Position numbers and translations under genes: made by a program. The notes beneath the pieces were generated by a model. It ran no database searches. It was not told the DNA's origin and worked only from the letters and a program-made list of their open reading frames with translations. This document shows, one piece after another, positions 42,166-52,500 of a DNA stretch of 64,000 bases. Source of the stretch: Calothrix sp. PCC 7716. Its GTDB lineage: Bacteria > Cyanobacteriota > Cyanobacteriia > Cyanobacteriales > Nostocaceae. Location: the NCBI RefSeq assembly GCF_019977735.1, contig NZ_AP025018.1:5894580-5958579 (forward strand). The letters run 5' to 3'. The stretch's first letter is position 1, and every line of letters begins with the position of its first letter.

Positions 42166-42906
42166 ATGAGCGAACAGTGGAAATATAACGAACCTTTGCT
42201 CGCAAAAGAAGCCCCAGCGGTTATAGACCGCATGGGGCTTAAATGGTTGATAGCAGCAGCCATTGCAACAGCGGTGCTATGGCAAATTCCTGGTGGTGAC
42301 TATATTCTTTATCCGTTTACTATTTTGGCAACTTGGTTTCACGAAATGGCGCATGGTTTAACAGCAGCGCTACTCGGAGGAAATTTTGAGCAGTTACAAA
42401 TATTCTCTAACGGTTCTGGGGTTGCTACATTTTCATTTCCTTCATCTTGGGATCCTATACGTCGCGCACTAGTTGCTGCCGCAGGACCAATGGGACCACC
42501 AATAGCAGGCGCCGCTTTAATTATCGCATCACGCAGCTTTAAAACAGCATCATTAAGTTTAAAAATATTAGGAATAAGTTTATTAATATCAACCTTAATA
42601 TGGGTACGTTCACCCTTTGGATTTATATTAATACCCTTACTTGGTGTAACAATTCTGGCAGTTGGACTCAAAGCTAGCCGTTGGGTACAAGGTTTTGCCG
42701 TGCAATTTCTGGGAGTCCAAGCCTGTATAAGTACTTATCACCAATTAGATTATTTATTTAGTTATACAGCCGGACCATTAGGACTTTCTGATACCGCCCA
42801 AATTCAACAACAATTACTGTTACCATACTGGGTTTGGGGCGCCTTCATGGCAGTTGCATCATTAATTATCTTGATACAAAGCCTGCGCGTCGCCTACCGC
42901 ACATAA
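42166..42906 (+). CDS. M50-like membrane metallopeptidase
   Basis: 246 residues, several transmembrane segments. WFHEMAHGLTAALLGGNF gives the HExxH zinc-binding motif (His59, Glu60, His63) at the start of a membrane helix, as in the M50 site-2-protease-like group. Further helices (about 90-110, 120-135, 138-150, 205-240) follow. The second zinc ligand Asp/Asn position cannot be placed with certainty. Follows the FHA genes (34-bp gap), so signalling through FHA adaptors and intramembrane proteolysis may be connected; inference. Confidence 0.8.
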   Translation: MSEQWKYNEPLLAKEAPAVIDRMGLKWLIAAAIATAVLWQIPGGDYILYPFTILATWFHEMAHGLTAALLGGNFEQLQIFSNGSGVATFSFPSSWDPIRRALVAAAGPMGPPIAGAALIIASRSFKTASLSLKILGISLLISTLIWVRSPFGFILIPLLGVTILAVGLKASRWVQGFAVQFLGVQACISTYHQLDYLFSYTAGPLGLSDTAQIQQQLLLPYWVWGAFMAVASLIILIQSLRVAYRT

Positions 42907-42915
42907 AAAGAATAA

Positions 42916-42993
42916 ATCCCCCCTGCCCCCCCCTTGATAAGGGGGGTTTTAAAGCACTCTTGTCCCCCCTTATTAAGGGGGGTTAGGGGGGAT
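42916..42993. repeat. C/G-rich inverted repeat element
   Basis: Arms ATCCCCCCTGCCCCCCCCTT and its near reverse complement at 42965-42993, separated by about 20 bases. Related to 7506-7684 and 49351-49476. It lies between convergent genes and could serve as a terminator. Confidence 0.85.
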
Positions 42994-43003
42994 AAACGCA
43001 AAA

Positions 43004-43678
43004 TTAATCAAAAAACACAATCATTTGCCTAACATTAACACCCAAACGCTTCAAACTAGGATTACTCGAAGACAATGTAACACCGTCACCTGAAATTGCT
43101 AACGACTCCTTTTCATACTTTTGAGCAAGTTTCTCATCTACACTCATCCGCAAAACAAGTTCGCCCTGATAATTCGCTATTTTAGTTCCCTGAAGATGTG
43201 GAATACCACCGTAGTCCCAACCCAAGCCACTCATTTTAAATTTGCCTATCTTTTGCTGCAACTGACTCGCAGTTGTTCCCACTCCAATACCTTCACGAGT
43301 CTTCCATTGTGGGTCATACACCATTACACCTCTAACTTGAGTACGGGTTTTATCTTTCCAAAGAACAGTTAACCCTCTATCTTTACCCAAATTGATTACT
43401 GTACCAGGAAACTCTGCTTCCCCACCAAAAAATAATGTTTGTTCATCTTTAAGTTTAGAGGCGCCGAATAGCTTTACCAAATCCGCACGCTTCGTTTTTC
43501 TATTAATGGCGCCTACTTGTTTACCAGGAATAATAGTATTATTTTTTACTTGATTAACTTGAGCAGTAACAACAGACTGTTTTTGCTGAGGTAGTGTCGC
43601 CTTGGCTGTAAACCCTGAAATGCTGGAACCAAGAAGTAAACACAGTGTAGCAACGGCGAATTTAGAATTGAGGGACAT
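43004..43678 (-). CDS. Secreted hypothetical protein
   Basis: 224 residues with a signal peptide (MSLNSKFAVATLCLLLGSSISGFTA). The mature part is a beta/alpha domain: PGKQVGAINRKTKRADLVKLFGASKLKDEQ, TVINLGKDRGLTVLWKDKTRTQVRGVMVYDPQWKTREGIGVGTTASQLQQKIG and the C-terminal RQMIVFFD. No named family is recognised. The gene stands alone between the inverted repeat and the chlB promoter region. Confidence 0.65.
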   Translation of the reverse strand: MSLNSKFAVATLCLLLGSSISGFTAKATLPQQKQSVVTAQVNQVKNNTIIPGKQVGAINRKTKRADLVKLFGASKLKDEQTLFFGGEAEFPGTVINLGKDRGLTVLWKDKTRTQVRGVMVYDPQWKTREGIGVGTTASQLQQKIGKFKMSGLGWDYGGIPHLQGTKIANYQGELVLRMSVDEKLAQKYEKESLAISGDGVTLSSSNPSLKRLGVNVRQMIVFFD

Positions 43679-43857
43679 TGATTTATATACGTATTTATAA
43701 CGTGGTTAAATTCTAAAAACAGCTACACGCAGTTATACAAGCATTTCGGACAACTACTGGCAAATAATAACTTTCATTTCTCTAAGGCATAAAGGCGCCA
43801 AAAGTTTTGCGACAATCAAAAACGTTAATAAAAAAGAAATGCTAAGGGAGAACATAT

Positions 43858-45384
43858 ATGAAGTTGGCTTATTGGATGTACGCAGGCCCTGCTCATATTG
43901 GTACGCTACGAATAGCCAGTTCTTTTAAAAACGTTCATGCCATAATGCACGCTCCTTTAGGGGATGATTATTTTAACGTAATGCGCTCGATGCTAGAGAG
44001 AGAGCGAAATTTTACCCCAGTTACAGCGAGTGTTGTAGACCGTCATGTATTAGCACGCGGTTCACAAGAAAAGGTAGTAGATAACATCACCCGTAAAGAC
44101 CAAGAAGAACACCCCGACTTAATTATTTTGACTCCTACCTGTACATCGAGCATTTTGCAAGAAGATTTACAAAACTTTGTAGAACGCGCGCAACTCGATG
44201 CCAAAGGTGACGTGATGCTAGCGGACGTTAACCACTACCGCGTCAACGAGTTACAAGCAGCAGACCGGACATTACAACAAATCGTCCAGTTTTACATTGA
44301 GAAAGCACGTAAAAAAGGTGAGTTACCAGAAGGTAAAACCGAAAAACCCTCAGTTAACATCATTGGTATTTCCACTTTAGGGTTTCATAACCAGCACGAC
44401 TGTACCGAGTTAAAGCGGTTAATGGCTGACTTAGGTATCGAAGTTAATGCTGTAATACCAGAAGGCGCCTCGGTTCACGAATTAAAGAATTTACCGCGTG
44501 CATGGTTTAACTTGTGTCCATACCGCGAACTCGGTTTAGCAACAGCGAAGTATCTCGAAGAACAATTTGGAACACCATGTGTAGATATTACGCCGATGGG
44601 TGTAGTAGAAACAGCGCGTTGTATCCGAAAAATTCAGCAAGTTATCAACGCGAGTGGCGCCAATGTTGATTATGAAGAGTTTATTAATAATCAAACATTG
44701 TATGTATCGCAAGCTGCATGGTTCTCACGTTCCATCGACTGCCAAAACTTAACTGGTAAAAAAGCTGTAGTGTTTGGTGACTCTACCCACGCAGCAGCAA
44801 TGACCAAGATTTTATCGCGGGAAATGGGAATTCACGTTGTTTGGGCAGGTACTTATTGTAAATATGATGCTGACTGGTTCCGTGAACAAGTTAGTGAGTA
44901 TTGCGATGAAGTAATAATAACCGAAGACCACGGCGCCATTGGAGATGCCATAGCGCGCGTTGAACCTTCAGCTATTTTCGGTACCCAAATGGAACGTCAC
45001 GTTGGTAAACGGTTAGATATTCCTTGTGGTGTAATAGCGGCGCCTATCCATATACAAAACTTCCCCATAGGTTACAAACCATTTATGGGATACGAAGGAA
45101 CAAACCAAGTAGCAGACTTAGTATATAACTCGTTTACCTTGGGAATGGAAGACCACTTATTAGAAATATTTGGTGGACACGATACTAAAGAAGTTATTAC
45201 CAAAGGTATTTCTGCTGAATCTGATTTAAGCTGGACAAAAGACGGTTTAGCAGAACTCAACAAAATACCTGGTTTTGTACGCGGTAAAGTCAAACGTAAC
45301 ACAGAGAAATTCGCGCGCGAACGCGGTATTGGCAACATTAACGCAGAAGTTCTATACGCAGCGAAAGAAGCAGTAGGCGCGTAA
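43858..45384 (+). CDS. chlB: Light-independent protochlorophyllide reductase subunit B
   Basis: 508 residues with the start [46 protein letters not shown] and [15 protein letters not shown] typical of ChlB; the cysteine of TPTCTSS helps ligate the 4Fe-4S cluster with ChlN. C-terminal [21 protein letters not shown] and the last ChlB domain [49 protein letters not shown] are present. It reduces protochlorophyllide in the dark together with ChlL and ChlN. chlL/chlN are not in this window. AGGGAGA is seen eight bases upstream of the ATG. Confidence 0.97.
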   Translation: MKLAYWMYAGPAHIGTLRIASSFKNVHAIMHAPLGDDYFNVMRSMLERERNFTPVTASVVDRHVLARGSQEKVVDNITRKDQEEHPDLIILTPTCTSSILQEDLQNFVERAQLDAKGDVMLADVNHYRVNELQAADRTLQQIVQFYIEKARKKGELPEGKTEKPSVNIIGISTLGFHNQHDCTELKRLMADLGIEVNAVIPEGASVHELKNLPRAWFNLCPYRELGLATAKYLEEQFGTPCVDITPMGVVETARCIRKIQQVINASGANVDYEEFINNQTLYVSQAAWFSRSIDCQNLTGKKAVVFGDSTHAAAMTKILSREMGIHVVWAGTYCKYDADWFREQVSEYCDEVIITEDHGAIGDAIARVEPSAIFGTQMERHVGKRLDIPCGVIAAPIHIQNFPIGYKPFMGYEGTNQVADLVYNSFTLGMEDHLLEIFGGHDTKEVITKGISAESDLSWTKDGLAELNKIPGFVRGKVKRNTEKFARERGIGNINAEVLYAAKEAVGA

Positions 45385-45474
45385 CTCCCGGTGTCTCGCC
45401 TGAGTGAATGCACAGACGAGACACCACAAACCAACAGAAATTTTTACCACAGAGACAATGATATAAATTTTTTA

Positions 45475-45786
45475 ATGCGTCAATCTTCTCCAGGTGTTCC
45501 ATACAAAATTGTTATGGCTGTTCCAGAAATTGAAGTTGTTTTATTACAAAATCGTGATTTGATTGAAAAAATAATTGGACAACATTTTACTGATTTGGAG
45601 TGGGAGTTTGCTTGCTGTCATCCAAAGCGATTTTTAACAAGATTTTTAGGTGATAAGTCGCAATACATCCAAACAATATTTGATAATATGAATGCTGCGG
45701 AATTAAGCCAATTACGGCAGCATCCAATCATAGCTGAAATTACTAATTTTCTATCCAACGTTTCTGCCACATATACCAAAGCCTAA
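45475..45786 (+). pseudogene. Probable N-terminally truncated gene remnant
   Basis: From ATG 45475, 103 residues: VPYKIVMAVPEIEVVLLQNRDLIEKIIGQHFTDLEWEFACCHPKRFLTRFLGD ... LRQHPIIAEITNFLS. VPYKIVMAVPEIE reads like the middle of a larger protein, with the first half missing. The frame extends upstream to 45391 only through repeat-type DNA (TACCACAGAGACAATG) directly after chlB. No family named. The remnant might still be a short expressed protein. Confidence 0.45.
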
Positions 45787-45898
45787 TGTAGTTATTGTAA
45801 TTATTACATCTACGTCATCTGCCTTATCGGATAGAAAGAGTATTTGTTAAATAATTATTCAGACTTGATGTAAATTATTATATGAATAAATAAATTTT

Positions 45899-46139
45899 AT
45901 GAATGACCAAGATTTGCGTCTGTGGTTACAACGGAGTTTTGATATTAATCCAAAAGATTTAAGTAAGTATAGAATGGCACTTATTAATTAAAGTTTATGA
46001 AGATGACGGAGAGACTATTTTTCCTTACACGTCTTATTATTCGCTTGCGAGAATACCTCATGTTATTAAGTATAAATCTTCACTTATTAAAGGCGCCTTT
46101 AAAGCAATCATAGATAATATGTTCGATTGTAAATGGTAA
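45899..46139 (+). pseudogene. Frameshifted remnant of unknown gene
   Basis: MNDQDLRLWLQRSFDINPKDLSKYRMAL is followed, after a one-base frameshift near 45978-45986, by LIKVYEDDGETIFPYTSYYSLARIPHVIKYKSSLIKGAFKAIID. Joined, these would give one small protein of about 80 residues. No family recognised; evidence is the continuity of the two frames. Confidence 0.35.
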
Positions 46140-46274
46140 ACCCGCTACTGTAAAAGCTGCACTTAAAAATTTTCTCTTAGCTAATCAAAAAGCCAAAGTT
46201 CAAACTCTCTTTTCGCCTATACGTTGAATTTCAACAATTTGAAATCACTTCATCTATAATCTATGAAAAATTTT

Positions 46275-46338
46275 CTTGTGGGATGGGCATCCTTGCCCGC
46301 CCATTAATATTAACGGGCAGGGATGCCCGTTCCACAAG
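46275..46338. repeat. Dispersed inverted repeat (CTTGTGG...CCACAAG)
   Basis: A near-perfect 64-bp hairpin: arms CTTGTGGGATGGGCATCCTT and the reverse complement of it ending CCACAAG, with a short loop of TTAATATTAA. It recurs at 18774-18838 and as a half copy near 14972-15000. Its location next to the GNAT gene end could allow transcription termination. Confidence 0.85.
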
Positions 46339-46380
46339 ATGACTATACTACAATTTTTAGTAATTGAGTATGGTATTATT

Positions 46381-46857
46381 TTACAGGGTTTTTACAAAAT
46401 AGTATTCTTGGTAAGGCATGGCGCCGTCGTTCATGTCACGAATGCCTTGTTGTTTATAACCGTGCTTGTTATAAAAGGAATGCGCGCGTGTAAATCTTGT
46501 GTCTGACCAAAGGTATATTTGATTAATATTATTTTGCTTGCACCATTCGATAACTGTGTTGTGCATTTTCTGTGCGATTCCTGAGCCGCGATATTCTGGG
46601 AGTATATAAAATCGTTTTAATGATGCTATAGGTTCTAATAAACTATTTATAGAGCGTTTTATAGCTATGCAAGCAATTATATGTCCTGTGTCGTTTTGTT
46701 CTACCCAAAATTCTCCATCTTGTAAATAGTTAGCTTCTATATCTAGTAAATCACTATCGGCGCCTTCTAAATAGATTTTGTCACCATACTCACGATAGAT
46801 TGAATCAATCATTTTTATTATTGCTTCTCGGTCTTGAGGCTGGTATTTTCTTATCAT
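46381..46857 (-). CDS. GNAT family N-acetyltransferase
   Basis: 158 residues: MIRKYQPQDREAIIKMIDSIY, then ACIAIKRSINSLLEPIASLKRFYILPEYRGSGIAQKMHNTVIEWC (acetyl-CoA site RGSGIA) and FYNKHGYKQQG. Single GNAT domain; substrate unknown. Start ATG 46857 is favoured over 46869. Confidence 0.85.
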   Translation of the reverse strand: MIRKYQPQDREAIIKMIDSIYREYGDKIYLEGADSDLLDIEANYLQDGEFWVEQNDTGHIIACIAIKRSINSLLEPIASLKRFYILPEYRGSGIAQKMHNTVIEWCKQNNINQIYLWSDTRFTRAHSFYNKHGYKQQGIRDMNDGAMPYQEYYFVKTL

Positions 46858-47161
46858 AGTCAATGGCAAGTAATAAATTAAACATGTAATATACGCGAAA
46901 GTATTGGTGTTTTGTAATGTGATTTACGCCCAAAAAATTTATTGCTACTTAACTATTACAAGTTTTGCATAATTTTAATTTGGAAATCGTATTGTAATTT
47001 GTGGAGAATCCGATAAACTTAAGTTGAATTGAGTATTTTGTGGAGCGAGAACGCGCGCATAACGCAAAAATCAGGTTATCGGTATTCTTTTTAGATTACG
47101 GGCGCCTCAAACGGCTACTAGTAAATCTGAAAGGTTCATTTTGTAAATGGCTTAATTCGAT

Positions 47162-47740
47162 ATGATGAAGCTCGGTGCATGTTTTCAAATTCTGAGTGTA
47201 ACAGCAATTGCGCTCGCTGTAACCAGTACCCTCAGCGAACCTAGCAATGCCCAAATTAATAAGTTTTATTGCGGGGTTAGTAGAGGTGTACCAGCTACCC
47301 TAGTTCGTACACCACGGGGTAATAAACCAATGATTCGCTGGGTTGACTCAGCTTTTCCTGCTCCTTGGACTCCGGTACGACGTTGTGAGGATATATCCGC
47401 ACGTTTCCAAAGGTTTTTTAGTAATGGTACCCTTAACTTTTTACGTGCTGGCAAGTTTAATGGGCAACCTGTATTGTGTGTTGCCAGTTATAAGGGAGGC
47501 CCTTGTTTACCAAGTGGGGTGTTAGTAACTCTTAAAAGTAATGCAAACCCTCGCCAAGTAATGCAAAAACTACTCGATAATCGTGCTGGAAGTAGCAGTG
47601 ATGGCGCCATATTACTTAATGAGGGTAATAAGAGCTTAGATTATTTGACTATCGATGATGCTGATTACTTTGATATTCAGAAAATCATTGATGATAAGAG
47701 TGAGTCTGAGCAAGTTGGTAGTGTTACGAATCAAGAGTAA
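47162..47740 (+). CDS. COP23-domain secreted protein
   Basis: 192 residues. Signal peptide (MKLGACFQILSVTAIALAVTSTLSEPSNA) then the COP23 pattern: KFYCGVSRGVPATLVRTPRGNKPMIRWVDSAF, PVRRCEDISARFQRFFSNGTLNFLRAGKFNGQPVLCVASY, with cysteines at C36, C77, C105 and C114 for probable disulfides. The function of COP23 is unknown; it is often next to trypsin-like peptidases, as here. Confidence 0.82.
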   Translation: MMKLGACFQILSVTAIALAVTSTLSEPSNAQINKFYCGVSRGVPATLVRTPRGNKPMIRWVDSAFPAPWTPVRRCEDISARFQRFFSNGTLNFLRAGKFNGQPVLCVASYKGGPCLPSGVLVTLKSNANPRQVMQKLLDNRAGSSSDGAILLNEGNKSLDYLTIDDADYFDIQKIIDDKSESEQVGSVTNQE

Positions 47741-47773
47741 TTACTAGTAGTTGATTAGTTTTAAGTTTAATCG

Positions 47774-48559
47774 ATGAATTGGCGCCAACTTTTTATTATC
47801 ATTATTGCCAGTTTGAGCGGTTTATCATTATTGCCGATGCCCAAAGTGCGGCACTATATGGTTGCGCTTGAGCAACCATCTATAAAATCACAGCCGCAAC
47901 TCCAACACATTGCCTCGTCAATCACAGTTAAAATTTTGGCAGGTGATTTTTTGGGGTCGGGGATATTAATTAAAAATCAGGGACAAGTTTATACTGTGGT
48001 AACAAATGCTCACGTTCTTCGGGCAGGTAAACCACCTTATCAAATTCAAACTAACAATGGTCGATTATATTCAGCAACACCAGTAGAGAAGTTAAATGTA
48101 GTATCTCCACATTCAACATCTCTACAAAAAGCTGATTTAGCTTTATTGCAATTTCAATGCGTTGATCAACGTTACCCTTTAGCTTCGCTCGGTTCAACGT
48201 CAAAGCTGAAGAAAGGTAACAAAGTTTACGCAGCGGGGTTTCCAGGAGATACACAAGCTCCGAGAGATAGGGGATTTGTAATTAAAAGTGGTCGAGTTTC
48301 GCTTGTTTTAAATAAAGCATTAGAAGGTGGGTATCAAATTGCTTATACTAACGATATCCAAAAAGGTATGAGTGGTGGGCCTGTATTAAATAATGCAGGT
48401 GAGGTTATTGCAATTAACGGTATGCACGCTGAACCACTTTGGGGTAATCCTTATGTATATCAAGATGGAACTGAACCAGCACTGCTAGAGCAAAAACAAA
48501 TGCAACAATATAGCTGGGGAATACCATTAGAAAATTATCTCAAGTTGTTATTTCCATAA
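47774..48559 (+). CDS. Trypsin-like serine protease, exported
   Basis: 261 residues. N-terminal hydrophobic segment MNWRQLFIIIIASLSGLSLLPMP, then a trypsin-like (S1/Deg-type) domain: VTNAHVL (catalytic His), KADLALLQF (Asp) and IQKGMSGGPVLN (Ser). No PDZ domain. It follows the COP23 gene after 33 bp and precedes a second protease gene. Confidence 0.9.
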   Translation: MNWRQLFIIIIASLSGLSLLPMPKVRHYMVALEQPSIKSQPQLQHIASSITVKILAGDFLGSGILIKNQGQVYTVVTNAHVLRAGKPPYQIQTNNGRLYSATPVEKLNVVSPHSTSLQKADLALLQFQCVDQRYPLASLGSTSKLKKGNKVYAAGFPGDTQAPRDRGFVIKSGRVSLVLNKALEGGYQIAYTNDIQKGMSGGPVLNNAGEVIAINGMHAEPLWGNPYVYQDGTEPALLEQKQMQQYSWGIPLENYLKLLFP

Positions 48560-48593
48560 ATTGACTTCCCGATTTCAAAAATCGGCGATATGT

Positions 48594-49280
48594 ATGAAAT
48601 TTATAGATAATCTCTCAGCATTGCTGTTCGGTGCTGCGGTTGTTGTAATTCAACCGCAAGTAGCTTTTGCGTTGTCACCGTTACAAATTAATGCTATTGC
48701 TAAAGGGTTTACGGTTGTTATTGGTGGTTCGGGCGCCGGTTCTGGAGTGGTTATTGAGCGCAAAGGAAACACTTATTACGTTCTGACTAATCAGCATGTA
48801 GTTGCCGATGATGGTAATTATGAAATTAAAACATATGACGGCGCCCGTTATTCGGTAAAGCGTATTAGAGAATTATTAGGGTTAGATTTAGCAATATTAG
48901 AATTTAGCAGCGTACAAAATTATAACGTCGCCAGTGTAGGAAATTCTGACAACGCATACGAAGGAATGCCTGTTTATGTAGCTGGATGGGCTTCAAGTAT
49001 ACCTGGCGTTACAGAAGAACGTAATTACCAATTTACTCAAGGTAATATTCGCAGTCGCTTGGAAACTGGTGAAAAGGGTTATACTTTAGTGTACGATAAT
49101 CGAGCCGTACCCGGAATGAGTGGGGGTGCTGTATTAGATGAGCAAGGAAATTTAATAGGTATTAACGGTATTGCTAGAGAAATTGAAAAACAAGGCAAGC
49201 GTTTGGAAATTTTAAGGTTTGCTATTCCCATCAATACTTTTTTAAGCGCGCGTAGTCATGCAGTTTGGCGTAATCGTTAA
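48594..49280 (+). CDS. Second trypsin-like serine protease, exported
   Basis: 228 residues with a signal peptide (MKFIDNLSALLFGAAVVVIQPQVAFA), the triad VLTNQHVVADD (His), LLGLDLAILEFSS (Asp), AVPGMSGGAVLDEQG (Ser). Start at ATG 48594, preferred over the frame start 48561. It is about 34 bp after its paralogue; the pair probably arose by duplication. Confidence 0.9.
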   Translation: MKFIDNLSALLFGAAVVVIQPQVAFALSPLQINAIAKGFTVVIGGSGAGSGVVIERKGNTYYVLTNQHVVADDGNYEIKTYDGARYSVKRIRELLGLDLAILEFSSVQNYNVASVGNSDNAYEGMPVYVAGWASSIPGVTEERNYQFTQGNIRSRLETGEKGYTLVYDNRAVPGMSGGAVLDEQGNLIGINGIAREIEKQGKRLEILRFAIPINTFLSARSHAVWRNR

Positions 49281-49350
49281 ATATATATTTAGAAACTGGG
49301 TTTTTTAAACTTACGTTAGTAGTAAGATATATATAGAGTAATTACTATGT

Positions 49351-49476
49351 CAATACTGCTCGGTTAAGAAATTGATCCCCCCTAACCCCCCTTAATAAGG
49401 GGGGAAAAAGAGGTGCTTTTAGCCCCCCTTACCAAGGGGGGTTGGGGGGATTTTACTCCTATACCGAGTAGTATTG
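49351..49476. repeat. Nested inverted repeats
   Basis: Outer arms CAATACTGCTCGGT and ACCGAGTAGTATTG (one mismatch) surround the C/G-rich inner element ATCCCCCCTAACCCCCCTTA...TTGGGGGGAT. It is the third and longest member of the family at 7506 and 42916 (49375-49451 is the inner element). It fills much of the region upstream of the signalling hybrid gene. Confidence 0.85.
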
Positions 49477-49589
49477 ATTACTATGTTTTACCTTGATTGA
49501 TTAATATTGATTCGTTTTTACTAAGGTGAAACCAAAAGCTCTAAATCAAGGGTTAAATTTTTTACCTTCTCCGAGAGCTACACTTATTA

Positions 49590-52500
49590 ATGAATAGGCG
49601 ACCAGCTAGAAAGAAATCTCAATCTCGGCGTACTCAAAAGTCGGCGCCTAATGAAGAGCAAGGGAACTCGAATATATTTCCCATTGTTGGGATTGGAGCG
49701 TCTGCGGGTGGATTAGAAGCATTCACACAATTGTTACAGCATCTGCCAACCGATACTGGCATGGGATTTGTGCTGGTGCAACATTTATCACCAGATCATA
49801 AAAGTTTGTTGAGTGAGATTCTTTCGCGTGCAACCGAGATGCCAGTGCATGAAGTGGTTGATAATACTACCGTAGAACCGAACCATCTGTATGTCATTCC
49901 CCCTGGTAAGCAGATGGTCATATCTGGCGGGGTACTAAAACTGATGCCGCGTGAGAAGACTCGCGGACTAGCGATGACCGTTGATACTTTCTTTTTTTCG
50001 CTAGCGTCGGATCGGGGTAACAAAGCCCTCGCAGTCGTATTATCAGGAGGTGATAGTGATGGCGCCTTGGGAGCAAAGGCAATTAAAGCAGCGGGGGGAA
50101 TTACTTTTGCTCAATGTCAAGACACGGCACAAGTTAGTAGTATGCCGAATACCGCCGTCGCAACTGGGCATGTGGACTTCATTTTAACACCGAGCGAGAT
50201 TGCTGCTGAGTTAGGAAAAATTAGCCGTCATCCATACGTCGCTGATACCACTTTGTTAGAAGTCCCTGAGACAGAGGAATTAATAGAAGGCAAAAATGCT
50301 TTACAAACCATCTTTGTATTGCTGCGGGTTGCTACGGGGGTTGACTTTAGCTCTTACAAACACACTACCTTGCAGCGGCGAATTTATCGGCGGATGATGC
50401 TGTACCAGATACAGCAATTGGAGGATTACGTGAGATTTCTCCAAAATAATCCCGCAGAAGTACAGGCACTGTACGAAGATGTTTTGATTAATGTCACCAG
50501 TTTTATGCGTGACAAAGAAGCTTTTGAAGCCTTAAAAAATAAAGTATTTCCGATAATTACGAAAGATAAATCGCCTAGTATACCCATCCGCGTCTGGGTA
50601 GCGGGTTGTTCAACTGGGGAAGAAGCTTATTCAATTGCGATTTGCTTGCTAGAATTTTTAGAGGCGCAACCCCTGGCGCTGCCAATTCAGATTTATGCCA
50701 CAGATATTAGTGAAAGTGCGATCGAAAAAGCAAGGCTTGGTATTTATAAACACAGCCAGATGGGAGATATTTCGCCAGAACGTTTGCGACGGTTTTTTGT
50801 CCAGGTAGACGATGGCTATCAAATCTGTAAGCCTGTGCGCGAACTATGCGTGTTTGCCAAGCAAAATTTGGGCGCCGATCCGCCATTTTCCAAGCTCGAC
50901 TTAATTACCTGTCGGAATGTAATGATTTATTTTGGGACGACTCTGCAGAAGAAAGTCCTGCCTATTTTCCATTATGGTTTGAAAGCAACCGGATTTTTGA
51001 TGTTAGGAACCTCGGAAACCGTGGGGGAATTCTTAGACTTGTTTTCGCTGGTTGACAAAAAGTACAAGATTTATGCCCGCAAATTAATGCCGGCAAGGCT
51101 ACCCCTAGATGTAGTTACCAACAACTATCCTTTAAACTTAGTAGAATATAATTCCCAAATCAACAAAGAGACTTTTACCGACCTTGATTTGCAGAAAGAA
51201 GCAGATCGAATCGTCTTAAATCGCTATGCCCCAGCTGGCGTGGTAACAAACTTTGATTTGAAGATTTTGCAATTTCGGGGACAAACGAGTCGCTATCTCG
51301 AACCGACTCCGGGAAGAGCGAGCTTAAATCTGCTCAAAATGGTTCGAGAAGACTTGCGGCTAGAAGTCCGCACCGCCGTTGGGCAGGCAAAGAATCTGGA
51401 TGCGCCTGTTACTTTAGAAGGGTTGCAAATCTGGGAAAACGAGCAGGCGCGGTTGGTGACTATTAACGTTATTCCCTTCAAAGCCCGGACGTTAGAAGAA
51501 CGCTACTTTTTGATTTTGTTTGAGGATACTCCTGCGACACAAGAAGCAGAAACTAGTAGTAAGACAAAGGGTAGAAAGTCAAAAATTGATCCAGAAGTTG
51601 CTCGGCTCCAACAGGAATTAAAAGCTACCAAAGAGCATCTGCAATCGGTTATTGAAGAACAGGAAGCCTCAAATCAGGATTTGAGAGCTGCCAACGAGGA
51701 AATTCTCTCTAGCAATGAGGAATTGCAAAGCACGAATGAGGAACTCGAAACCGCCAAAGAAGAAATTCAAGCGACAAATGAAGAATTAAAGACCGTTAAC
51801 GACGAACTGTATCGGCGCAATCTCGAATTAAACCAGCTTAGTAACGATTTAGAGAACTTACTTAGTAGTACTAATATTCCAATTGTGATGTTAGGCGCCG
51901 ATGTCCGTATCCGCCGCTTTACTCCCTTAGCACAACAAATCCTCAACTTGATTCCTACTGATGTGGGGCGCCCGCTACGGGACATTAATCATAATCTTAA
52001 TATCCCAGGCTTAGAGCAAGAAATTTTGTCGGTGATTAATACTTTTAGTGTTAAAGAGCAAGAAGTGCAAGATCAGAAAGGGCATTGGTATGACTTGCGA
52101 ATTCGTCCCTACCGAACAATTGACAATAAAATTGATGGTGCGGTAATGATATTGGTGGATATTGACGCGCTCAAACGCTCTTCCGAGCAATTGACAGAAT
52201 CGCGTAATTATGCAGAGGCGATTGTGGAGACAATGCGGGAACCTTTAGTGGTACTTTCTTCCCGCTTACAAGTCATCACTGCAAATCGAGCTTTTTATGA
52301 GACTTTTGACGTTACAACAACTCAAGTCGAAGGGCGCCCGCTTTTTGAATTAGGAAATGGACAATGGAATATTCCCCATTTGCGTGAGCTTCTAGAACAA
52401 ATTGTTCCCAGCAATAACCAGCTATCTGAGTTTCAAAACTTAGTGGTTGAGCATGAGTTTGAGCAAATTGGACGCAAAATCATGATGCTAAATGCCCGTA

